Part shown: positions 24,837 through 33,400 of the stretch, piece after piece
How positions within the stretch are numbered: the first letter of the stretch is position 1
How the letters are laid out: every line of letters starts with the position of its first letter
From: Megalobrama amblycephala
Lineage: Eukaryota; Chordata; Actinopteri; Cypriniformes; Xenocyprididae
NCBI RefSeq assembly: GCF_018812025.1
Contig: NC_063063.1
Location: 5,126,442 to 5,190,441 of the forward strand
Length of the DNA stretch: 64,000 nucleotides
Direction of reading: 5' to 3'
Position numbers and translations under genes: made by a program
Notes under the pieces: model-generated
Databases searched by the model: none
Seen by the model: only the letters and a program-made list of their open reading frames with translations
What the model was told of the DNA's origin: nothing

Positions 24837-25269
24837 TAAATAAGTTAACCTCAAAACTAGAGGTTAACTTTTGGTACATAATATGATAACACATCAGTAT
24901 GAAGTTGATATATGATATGATATGACATGTCATATATATGACATATGATGTGATACACCAGGTGTTTACACTAGTACAGTATGATAAAGTAGGAGTAAAA
25001 CTAGTATAGTATGATGAAACAATACAGCAGGGGTTTAAAAGTGTAGTTTGATATGATACTGTAAGGACTACACTAGTACAGTATATGATTTATGAGAGGT
25101 TTGACTAGAATAACATATGAAAAACAAGGGTTGTTCAATCTTGTCACTCTCGCACGCTGAATTTAATGTAACTGAAGCAGTTCACTGAAGCTCAGCAGCA
25201 TTCTGGCTAACATAAACTCACTAGCGCATTAGTTTGTGTCAGAATTACAAAATAACTTACCGGGCCCAT
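7216..25269 (-). CDS. noc3l: Nucleolar complex protein 3 homolog (NOC3L), 21 coding exons, one frameshift
   Basis: Noc3/NOC3L is a nucleolar factor that works with Noc2 in assembly and export of pre-60S ribosomal subunits; yeast Noc3 also acts in replication licensing. Coding exons on the minus strand, in gene order: 25261-25269, 22724-22934, 22514-22640, 22203-22360, 22056-22112, 19631-19761, 19389-19550, 15568-15661, 15319-15494, 15097-15226, 14530-14655, 11917-11997, 11712-11812, 11529-11601, 11378-11441, 11235-11306, 10444-10625, 10222-10350, 7606-7703, 7435-7519, 7216-7344. All introns are GT-AG and all phases join. The sum is 2395 nt, that is 797 codons plus stop with one extra base (human protein about 800 residues). 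It starts [18 protein letters not shown]. Recognisable stretches include [15 protein letters not shown] (basic N-terminus), [33 protein letters not shown] (near residue 350), [19 protein letters not shown] and [17 protein letters not shown] (CBF/Mak21-like C-terminal half), and KDMTFNPPV. An acidic Glu run lies in exons 3 and 5. The extra base in exon 10 is described separately. Identity is very secure. The exon 17 acceptor could be 3 nt shorter (10622). Confidence 0.95.
8098..10052. mobile_element. Inverted-repeat element (TGTGACCCTGGACCA ends) split by a hAT-like element
   Basis: The left end TGTGACCCTGGACCACAAGA and the right end, closing in GTGGTCCAGGGTCACA, are inverted copies followed by further similarity (ccagtcataag against cttatgactgg). 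Removing the inner insertion leaves about 420 bp, a typical small non-autonomous element. Flanks suggest a short TA-type target duplication, but this is uncertain. Confidence 0.75.
8142..9678. mobile_element. hAT-like element (CAGTGTTTCC ends) nested in 8098-10052
   Basis: The terminal repeats are CAGTGTTTCC and GGAAACACTG. Flanks share GGTATA (caggtata on the left, cggtatat on the right), an imperfect 8-bp-type duplication. The interior has a ggtgggtgga...cggaaaa left part and a ggcgggccgccac motif on the right. A second family member with CAGTGCTTCCC ends lies at 45769-46656, also with a ggcgggccgcc motif. No intact transposase. Confidence 0.65.
12207..13858. repeat. 1.65-kb repeat with inverted ends and internal direct repeats
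   Basis: The left end carries ggggccaagcac near 12228 and the right end gtgcttggcccc near 13843, as inverted copies. The interior contains imperfect direct repeats: taacttttgaccacaagg at about 12342 and 12921, and ggtggcgctgcgccgaaac at about 12493 and 13205. Just before the right end, gcaccttcggtgc can form a hairpin. Frames at 12348-12668 and 13020-13367 come from the same repeated unit and are not convincing genes. It lies in noc3l intron 11. Class unassigned. Confidence 0.65.
13886..14400 (+). repeat. Dispersed repeat, family R (complete copy)
   Basis: It begins caaaagtttggggtcag and ends gaccccaaacttttgaac, so the ends are inverted. The diagnostic core, gatcatgtgacactgaagac then tggagtaatgatgctga, recurs at about 19906-21640 (split), 23864-24766, 31690-33030 and 33530-34195. 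It is probably a non-autonomous DNA transposon. Confidence 0.7.
14720..14840. repeat. Partial inverted-repeat element
   Basis: The stretch from agagatggtccaccaaaaat through gaatggatgtcaatgggaacc resembles one arm of the TTAA elements of the gttcaccc family, with no matching second arm nearby. The rest of noc3l intron 10 (14841-15096) shows nothing recognisable. Confidence 0.4.
15097..15226 (-). pseudogene. noc3l: noc3l exon 10 with a one-base insertion (frameshift)
   Basis: Entering in phase 0, the exon reads [11 protein letters not shown] and then, from 15193, PAETG and a TAA stop (15176-15178). If one of the two G bases at 15192-15193 (+ strand) is ignored, the frame continues as [20 protein letters not shown] and on to VKPE, matching the family pattern (human: KKLFKQDKLGQASL). 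The exon is 130 nt and 129 would fit. Both flanking exons are in phase, and no alternative donor or acceptor repairs it. This is either a sequencing/assembly indel or a true loss-of-function change that would truncate the protein near residue 391. Confidence 0.85.
15890..16861 (+). mobile_element. TTAA element, family A copy 2 (972 bp)
   Basis: It begins AGGTGCCTTCGAATG, ends CTAGGGCACCT, and is flanked by TTAA at 15886-15889 and 16862-16865. It is close to copy 1 at 3331-4261 apart from small indels. It lies in noc3l intron 7. Confidence 0.85.
17514..18265. mobile_element. Palindromic TTAA element, family B (752 bp)
   Basis: The ends are AGGGTTAGTTCACCC and GGTGAACTAACCCT, and the two halves are long inverted copies (for example gaggcctccatagggagcaa against ttgctccctatggaggcctc). 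The right TTAA is intact (18266-18269) and the left is TTAT (17510-17513). Related copies are 26344-26764 and 48754-49516. A half-copy ending gaactgaccct at 18486 follows directly. Confidence 0.85.
18491..19167 (+). mobile_element. TTAA element, family C copy 1 (677 bp)
   Basis: It begins AGGTCCCGTTTTTCGTG and ends CACGAAGAAACGGGACCT. It is flanked by TTAA at 18487-18490 and 19168-19171. The left TTAA is also the right terminus of the neighbouring family B half-copy. It is nearly identical to 43135-43811. Confidence 0.88.
19956..21508 (+). mobile_element. Degenerate Tc1/mariner element
   Basis: Terminal inverted repeats of about 150 bp or more start CAGGTGCTGGTCATATAATT at the left and close in ATGACCAGCACCTG at the right, with TA on both sides (19954-19955, 21509-21510). 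A transposase on the + strand is recognisable only in pieces: [19 protein letters not shown] (a WG[A/P]..SAGVG motif near 20784) and [14 protein letters not shown] (near 20932), then a broken [11 protein letters not shown] region. Many stops and frameshifts are present. It lies in noc3l intron 5 and was inserted into a family R repeat, whose parts remain at about 19906-19953 and 21511-21640. Confidence 0.85.
21625..21655. repeat. (TA)n(CA)n microsatellite
   Basis: A short TA run is followed by CA repeats within the family R remnant in noc3l intron 5. Confidence 0.8.
21680..22000. repeat. Half-copy of a TTAA-type inverted-repeat element
   Basis: A stretch running from about ccgtttgctggaagctaatt to tgggtgaactatccctttaa is matched by another half-copy at about 32667-32995. 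Only the right terminus (CCT-TTAA) is present. Confidence 0.55.
23864..24766. repeat. Foldback element built from two inverted family R copies
   Basis: The left half (minus copy) begins tacactaccattcaaaag and the right half (plus copy) ends cttttgaatggtagtgt. The core gatcatgtgacactgaagac occurs in opposite orientations in the two halves. The whole could form a hairpin of several hundred bases. Confidence 0.75.
24766..24832. repeat. (TA)n microsatellite
   Basis: An uninterrupted TA run directly follows the foldback element. Confidence 0.95.
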
Positions 25270-25376
25270 TTTGATGAGTGATTCGCCTCAACTATCAATG
25301 ATGTTCCAAAGGTGTAAATCAGTTTAATCCAAAAAAGACTGCATGTATCCCCTCATTCTCACATGTACCACATGGA

Positions 25377-25384
25377 CCGGAAGT
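25377..25384. promoter_or_regulatory. ETS-type site (CCGGAAGT) in the noc3l promoter region
   Basis: CCGGAAGT lies about 110 bp upstream of the noc3l ATG, in unique sequence. ETS/GABPA sites are typical of TATA-less promoters of ribosome-biogenesis genes. No TATA box is evident. Function is inferred. Confidence 0.45.
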
Positions 25385-26343
25385 AAACTAAGGGCGATAT
25401 TAGATGAATGGAGGGACAAACGTTACACTGCCTTTGAGCGCCACCTGCTGATCTGGAGGAAAGAAGACGCTGAGAAGACGCTTTAGGAAATTAGGCTAAC
25501 AGTGTTTATCATTTTTAAGTAATTCATTTGTTTTCATTTATTTATTCTCTTTCAGTTGGATATATTGTGTTTACAAAGATAACACATTGTATTTGAGTCA
25601 CACCGAATTAAAAAAAAAAAAAAAAAAAAAACACAACAACTACAATTGTAGCTTTAAATTTATTTGCACATTTGAATTTTGTGGTGTCAAATATTTCACC
25701 TATTTACAATTTATCTTCACACAAGTATGAAAACTGTACAATAAAACCAGGAGTGTGTAGAAAACAAACCAAGAATTAATGATACAATTTACATTTTTCA
25801 TCAAGATACATCACCGAATCGAAAAATGTTTCGAGATATTTACAGATATTAGGGTTAAAATCCATGATAAACAATGCATTTAATCAAATAACTGAACCCC
25901 AAATCACACAAAAATGACTCAAATTTTATTATCACACCACACATTCTTATTCTTTAACTGGCAAATGTCAGTTCATTTTAGTAAATGTACATTAAGTACA
26001 CAAATGCCTGAATGCATTATTCACATATAGAGCTTGTGGGCTCTACTGTCACACATAAGATTTAGTTTTAAAATTAGGCTACATATTAGTGTTTTAAAAG
26101 AAGAACAATAGAGTGTTGACAGCGAAAATGCAATAATTCTTCATCAAAATGCTTCCGAACACCTCACACACTATATGCAGTGTTCCTGCACTATTAACTG
26201 CATCTGACTTATTTTTACAATTTCTATTGCACTTCAGTATGGTCTTGCTCTACATAACAAAACCGTTTAAAAAAAAAACATCACATTTTATAAAATCTCA
26301 GAACCTCTATTCTATTCTACTGGTAAAATCTCAAATGCATTAA

Positions 26344-26764
26344 AGGGTTAGTTCACCCAAAAATGAAAATAATGTCATTAATTCCTCACCCTCATGTCGT
26401 TCCACACCCGTAAGACCTTCGTTCATCTTCAGAACACAAATTAAGATATTTTTGTTGAAATCTGATGGCTCAGTGAGGCCTGCATAGGCCATCACTATAT
26501 AAGTCGTTAATATTCTCGTCACTTTATAATATTAATATTGAACCATTGTACTCACATGAACCGATTTAAATATGTTTTTAGTACATTAATGGATCATGAG
26601 AGAGGAAATGTCATTGCTCCCTATGCAGGCCTCACGGAGCCATCGGATTTCAACAAAAATATCTTAATTTGTGTTCTGAAGATGAACGAAGGTCTTACGG
26701 GTTTAGAACGACATGAGGGTGAGTAATAAATGACATTATTTTCATTTTTGGGTGAACTAACCCT
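26344..26764. mobile_element. Palindromic TTAA element, family B (421 bp, internally deleted)
   Basis: The ends are AGGGTTAGTTCACCC and GGTGAACTAACCCT with TTAA at 26340-26343 and 26765-26768. It is shorter than the 752-763 bp relatives through loss of the centre. Confidence 0.85.
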
Positions 26765-26768
26765 TTAA

Positions 26769-27066
26769 AGGGATAGTTCACGCAAAAGTGAAAATGCTGT
26801 CATTTACTCACCCTTAATTTGTTCTAAATCTGTATGAGTTTCTTTCTTCTGTTGAACACAAAAGAAGACATTTTAAAGAATGTTGGTATCGAGACAGCCA
26901 TTGACTTCCATAGTAGGGAAAAAAATACTATGGATGTGAATGAGTGCCATCAACTGTCTGGATAAGAACATTCTTTAAAATATCATCTTTTGTGTTCAAT
27001 AGAAGAAAAAACAAATTAAGGGTGAGTAAATGACCAGAATTTTCATTTTTGGGTGAACCTATCCCT
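26769..27066. mobile_element. TTAA element (AGGGATAGTTCAC ends, 298 bp)
   Basis: The left end AGGGATAGTTCACG and the right end GGTGAACCTATCCCT are inverted. It shares the TTAA at 26765-26768 with the element on its left and has TTAA at 27067-27070 on the right. Confidence 0.82.
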
Positions 27067-27441
27067 TTAAACAGGCTCTGAATGCATCTCCTTCAAAACC
27101 AAACTTTAGCACACAAAAAGAGCTAATGGTGCGTATGTCGGCACATTTGTTCAAATGCACCACTCGACTCCTCTAAACGAGGAGGAATATTAAAAAAGCC
27201 TGATGCTGGTATCTGGTACAGTACATGACTAAGCTGGTGGAATATTTTCTCATGAAAGGCTTATATTTTTAATTCATACAAAGTTTAACTTCAGTAATAC
27301 TGACGTGGTTACAAAGGAATCAAGTTTAGCTTTTTCTTTACGTTGCATTTGACTTCTTTAAACCGCCGTTTTATACAATCCTCTCTGCTAATGCATTCAT
27401 TAATTCGAGTAAAATAAAAGAAATATAAAATTGGTGAGAGC

Positions 27442-30400
27442 TCAAGAATTTTTCACTGAAGGACTGCTGCTTTTTTCCATTTCTTTATCCTTTATGAGGG
27501 CATTAAACACCTGATGAAGAGAAAAAAGATAAGGTGTGTTATAAGGAACGCCACACAAATCACAAGCAGACTCATAAAACTCCCTGCAGGTGGAGCTATA
27601 CTCATCACAAAAATATGAACATTTTATCATTTCCTCAAAACAACTTCACACAGATTCATTTTACTAGATATCTATTAATAGATATTATGCAAAACTAACT
27701 TAAAGAGAACAAAATGCAGCAGGGAAAATATTTGCATTTAATTTCCTATCTGCATTTCTCTCACAAACAAATTTCCACTTGTTGATCGCTGTACCGGCTC
27801 AGACAGGAACTGACCTGTGTCCACTTCCTGTTGCAGCTGATCATCTGAGTGTTGGCGATGCAGCTGAAGAGGCGTTCGGGTGGCGTGTCATCCGGCAGTC
27901 TGGTCAGGAACTGAGCGATGTGGATGAAATCCATCTGCAGGAGCACTTCCTCGTAGAGACGCAGGATTCCGAGTCCCGTACGGAACAGGAACTCCTCCCC
28001 GTCTCTGCAGAACACGTCCCACACCCGACACGCCACATCGAGCGGCAGGGACTTAGTGTAAAGGGTGAAGATCCTGTCAACACACAATTTGTAAACAAAA
28101 AATGTACATAAAGAAAAGCGAAAATTGCAATAATGCAATCAGGTGTTTTGTTTAGCCTTCATGATCAGAAATCTGACTTTGAATGGAACGCAGCATCAGA
28201 CTCTAGTGCTAAACAACATACAAGGGGTGTTGCTATTGGTCGATCTCATGTGAGTGACAGGTTGCCCCGTCCTTGCGCCAGTACCATCTACAAAAATATG
28301 GTAATTGTTGTTTTAACGATGTGGAAGCTGACATTAGTATGTCACAAAAAACAAATGGTTTCACTGTGTGATGTAGCTAAATATAATACAGTTAGAATGT
28401 GACCAATAGTCAATACATAGGGACAAAAATGACCCTATATGAGTTTTTTTCTTATATATTAAACTATATTTCTATATGATATAGTTAAAATCACCATGAA
28501 ATCAAAACTGACAATTCTTTTTTTTTTTATGGAATACTACAGTATTTATTAGAAGAGCTTTATCTGTGCACAATTTTTTTTTAATTCATCTTAATCTTTA
28601 ATAAAAATAACTAAAAAATAATAAACAGCAACTTCTTCTCTTCTCTGATGATGTGTTTACTGGCGTGAGGGTGGGGCAACCTGTCACTCACATGAGATCG
28701 ACCAATATCAAACCACAACCGTTCACTTCCATCCTATTCCCGATTCTTGTCCGAGAAGCCGTTTGACTCGAATATATGTCACAAGACAAAAAAACTACTG
28801 CAACTTCCATTTCATTCCTAAATTAAAGGTGCAATATGTAATATTTTTTGTCTGCTAGAGGCCTATTCAAAACAAAGGCGTTGCTTGATGACGCCAAGTT
28901 TGAGCGCGGAACCTTGGGACATGTGGTCTTCACATCACAGCCGGTGAAAATAATCGGGATAGGACTTCGGAAGAAATCACGTTCATGGATGAGATTATTA
29001 ACGTTAATGTAGTATGAAGCAGAGCAGGAGCGAGTGTTGTGGGAGCTGAACGAGGAGCTGGAGCGATCGCGCAACACACGCCTCACAAGCGGAGGAACTT
29101 TTATTATGAAACAGTCGCCGGCGCCGCTTCCGCTTTTCCAGTCATAAGTATGAGGTAACACAGCTCTGTTTATCATATTAGATACATTTGGGAGTGTTGA
29201 AAATGATGTTATAACATTACTCTGTGCGTTTGCTCGCTGTGAGACACTGTTACACACTGCAGTAAGCTAGATTGTTATTAGAATATCATATTAAATACTG
29301 GATGGCTTGTGTTGATAAATGGCATGCAATTAATTTTAAAACGTATTGTATGATGGAGAAAAATTTGTATTACTGTTACTAAAAATAAAGCTGCATCTCA
29401 TTATGCTATGTTAGCAACTTCACAAAATAGTGTACTCGCAAAAAATCAAGAAAATTGATATTAGAAAATTATTAGAAAATTAGACAATAAGACTAAATGT
29501 GTTGAGCTATATAACAATAATTAGTTTTCTGTCTATAAATATATCAAAACAGATGTTCCCTTGTCTATTAAAACATGTAAATATTAAAGCATGTTTCCAT
29601 GGTTTCTACAAAATAAAAGCGGAAATTGGTTAAAATTGCAATTTTCTCACGATTTACAAATAGTTGAAAATATTTGGGATATTGTAAGTACTCAAGTGAA
29701 CAAAATATATAACACTGGCCTAGTGGTTTTTGGATATTTTACTGCAAAATTATTTCATATTGCACCTTTAATCAATATCACACAAGTGCGCTGTTTTTCC
29801 CCAAATATCAGCACGTGTGCATATGTAGCAAATGTGAGATTGATTTTATACAAACAGTTAAGTAATCAAGAAGCTAATATTTTGAGTTACATTTTAGACA
29901 CAATATTGAGCCTTTTTTTTCTCCATTTCACAAACGAAAACAGCTCAAAATAAAGAAACCACCAATTCTTGTGCATCTCTGAGTAACACACAGTGGTGTT
30001 TTGCTACTGAACGAATCAGCATTTTTTAATGAATCAATGATTCAATGATCCATTCATAAAGACAGTCACTACATCCAAAATTGAATACTTCCCTACTATC
30101 TGCAAAAAAAACACTACACCAACAGAGAACTATATCTGAAAACATCGAGTAATCGAAAAACAGTAGGCAAAAAGTACCCAAATGACCTACTACTACTTCC
30201 GGTGAGATTCTGAAGTGTGCATTCGCTGGACACTTTATTATCTCATGACCGTGAGGCCACGGGAGAGAAGTTGTGACTGGCAGTGAAGTGACGCAACTGA
30301 CATAATGGGTCACATGACAATAAAGCATGGCAGATGTAGTACGTCCGAATTTCATTCGTACAACACACATTCATACATCATAGAACATACTATATAAAAC

Positions 30401-33400
30401 ATACTTGTGAAGTAGTTTCAAACCAAACATAGTACATACTATACAGTATGTGACTTTGAGCGCAGAACATCATTTGCTTGGTTCCTGAATGAATCAGCCA
30501 TTTGAACAAATCGGTTGAATAAATGACTCAAAGATTCAATAATTAATACAGTGACTTGCCACTACCTTCTGGTGATTTTAGTTTCATATTTAAAGTGTCA
30601 ATTCATTTTTTTTAAATCATTAATTCAATATTCTATTATTTCAATATTCTATTATTATTGTTTTTAATATTTCAAAACAATCTCAGAATTATTTATGCAT
30701 CTGAATACTGCTTTAGATTCAGCTTCTGTGCCACTTCTGCAGTGCAAACATGCATTTTGTTGATACTGATTTCATTTCATTGGTAACAGCCTATAGTGTA
30801 TTATTATTCTAACTGAATGTATTGATAAAATGTGTGCATCATATTTTATGTCAAATCCTTACTTCTAATAAGGTTAGAAAAAAAGTGCCCTTATGAAAGG
30901 CAAAAATACCTCAGGAAATCCATTTTTCAATTTCACACACCCCTAACGCTTACTCGGATATATGCATTTACACATTACGCTTAGTATTTAGATTTGTTTC
31001 ATTATATTTAAGATATTGAAAGAGCGTTTTCCTTCATCAGAAGATTCTTCATGGACTCACCAGTCTATCAGATACAGGTCAGGTGTGAGGTTGTAACTCT
31101 GGAAGTGACTGAAAAGTCTGGGGAGGTTTTCTTCAAAGAAGACCTCAAATGCTGCAAAGTACTTCAGCATCTAATAAAAAAGAGACACAAAATTAAAACA
31201 TCTTTCCAATTTATGTATGTGTGAACCAATTCACCCAAAACTAAACTCTATGGACACGAACAAGCTGTTGATTGTGATGCAAAATAATTACGTCTTGTCC
31301 CTCCTTTAGTTTAAAGTCTGTAAAGCAAAAACTCAGCAAAAAAGATGCTGTTGACTTGTCTTGTTTTGAACAAAGAACATTCCTTCACAACATAATGTAA
31401 ATAATCTGATCTATTAAACGTTGCAGGTGAAGGGACAGTACCAGCTCGTGGTCCACTCTGAAGAAAGCCATCTGACAGGGTTTGTTGAGGAGATTGGCGA
31501 AGGCGATGAAAGCGTCGGCCTCCTCCAGGTTGAGAATCAGCACAGCGGCTATGAAGGACATGCCCTGAACCTGCAGCCAAAATAAAGTCATTTCACAGCT
31601 GCTCTTTTCATCATCCAATGGCTTTCATGAGGACATATTTAGAAACAACGACTCAACGACAACTCACTAACAGTCATAGTTTTACCCATCTAAACTAATC
31701 AGTTAAAAAAACACTTCTATTCAGCAAGGATGCATTAAATTGATCAAAAGATTTCTTATGATTTGAAAGATTTTTCTTTCATCAATGCAGTTCGTTTAAA
31801 CTTTCCATTCATCAAAGAATCCTTAAAAAACATATTACGGTTCTGCACAAAAATATAACAATAAGATAATTAATAAAGTCATATAGAAGCAGCACAACTA
31901 TTTTCTGCATTGATAATTAGTGGTCGATATATAAATTGGTTTTGATACTTGCCATTTTTTAATTATGGGGCATTTTTCAGTTTTTGGCCAATGAGTCAGA
32001 AGAGGGACTTTTTTTTACTGTTGGTTGAAGGGTTTACTTCCTATTTATTCATCTTTAAATGAAATAGTGCCATATCATATAGTATATCAGCTTTATATTG
32101 GCCATCCTGCAGTCTAAGATGTCGGCATCAGCCAAAAAAAAAAAAAAAAAAAACCTGTCGCTGTTGGTTGACCACTATTGATAGTAATCAGAAATTAGGG
32201 CTGGGCGATATATCGCATGCGATTCTCACGCGCATTTCGTCAGTAAAGCCGGTTCCTTGATTACCGCTAAATCGCCATCACCTGCTTTAAAATGGAGCGC
32301 CTTTTAATAGACAGAGCCGTAGTTCACGGACAAGCCACGCAAAATCTGGTTCATTATCGAAGTCGATTCATCTTCGATACTGAACGGGGATTTAGCGGTA
32401 ATCAGGGAACCGGCTTTACTGACGAAATGCGCGTGAGAATCGCATGCAATATATCGCCCAGCCCTATCAGAAATGTTTCTTGAGCAGCAAATCAGCACAT
32501 AAGAATGACTTCTGAAGGATCATGTGACTCTGAAGACTAGAGTAATGATGCTGAAAATTCAGCTTTGATCACAGGAATAAATTATATTTCAAAATATATT
32601 CAAATAGAAAAACTGAAGCAAAGTGATGCATTTGTGTAAGAAAAATATCGCTTTAGTTGTAAGCCGAATCCGTATGGCTGTTTGGCCAGAAGCTAGTTAT
32701 TTCATTTTATAACATGTTAAATATGGATATTTTTCTTACACAAAGGCGGCCTTTATTAACCCCCTGGAGCCGTGTGGAATACGTTTATGATGGATGAATG
32801 CACTTTTTTGAGCTTCAAACAGGTGGTTTCTGTGCACTGCCATTATAAAGCTTGGGAGCATCAGCGTGATTATTAAAATAACTCCAATTGTGTTCATCAG
32901 AAAGAAGATAGTCATATACACCTAGGATGGCTTGAGAGTGAGTGAAGAATAAATCATGGGGTAATTTCCATTTTAAAGTGAACTAATCCTTTAAAAAATC
33001 TTACCAACCCCAAACTTTTGAACAATGTCATATATGATGTGTTTAAACAGAGCTGGTGTTTTTAATATGCAGATGAGAAATAGTAGAGGAACACAAAATA
33101 TCTTCATTAATATTGTGCCAGTGATCACTCACATATCCCACATCAGGTCTGTAGCAGGTGTAAGCGCCCAACACGCTGTGCAGGAGATCATGGTATGGCC
33201 CACCCTAACAGAAGAGAGCCAACATGAGTCACATTCATTTCTTATAGTATCCTGAAGTGCTGACTGTAATGTAACCGTTACTGTATAACAACAGTTAAAC
33301 TGAGACCATGACAACAGTGAGAGGAAGAGTGCGAACGGTACCTTCTGGAAGATGAAGAGCGATGGAAATGTGCGTGAGATGTCCAGTTTGATCAGATCCA

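Larger units (their letters stand above)
22935..25260 (-). other. noc3l intron 1
   Basis: The intron holds a short inverted-repeat element at about 23277-23470, a foldback element at 23864-24766, a TA microsatellite and AT-rich sequence rich in tgatatgat repeats (24890-25110). Nothing coding was seen. Confidence 0.65.
25270..27441. other. Interval between noc3l and tbc1d12; includes probable tbc1d12 3' UTR
   Basis: Positions 25270-25450 look like the noc3l promoter and 5' UTR. From about 25640 to 26340 the sequence is unique and AT-rich, without frames. A minus-strand AATAAA lies at 25659-25664 beside a poly(A)-like run (25610-25631), so the tbc1d12 3' UTR may extend this far. Two abutting TTAA elements occupy 26344-27066. 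The 3' UTR extent is inferred only. Confidence 0.45.
28074..31060 (-). other. tbc1d12 intron 12
   Basis: The intron contains the 34-bp inverted repeat pair at 28235-28706 and a TTAA element at 28827-29767. Positions 29950-30550 carry AT-rich repeats with gaatcaatgattcaatga motifs. From 30551 to 31060 I see nothing in particular. Confidence 0.6.

Noticed and set aside
27779..28111. 110-residue + strand frame
   Set aside because: It is the antisense of tbc1d12 exon 13, which encodes a conserved part of the TBC domain.
29591..29953. 120-residue + strand frame
   Set aside because: It lies inside the TTAA element 28827-29767, is AT-rich and resembles no protein family.
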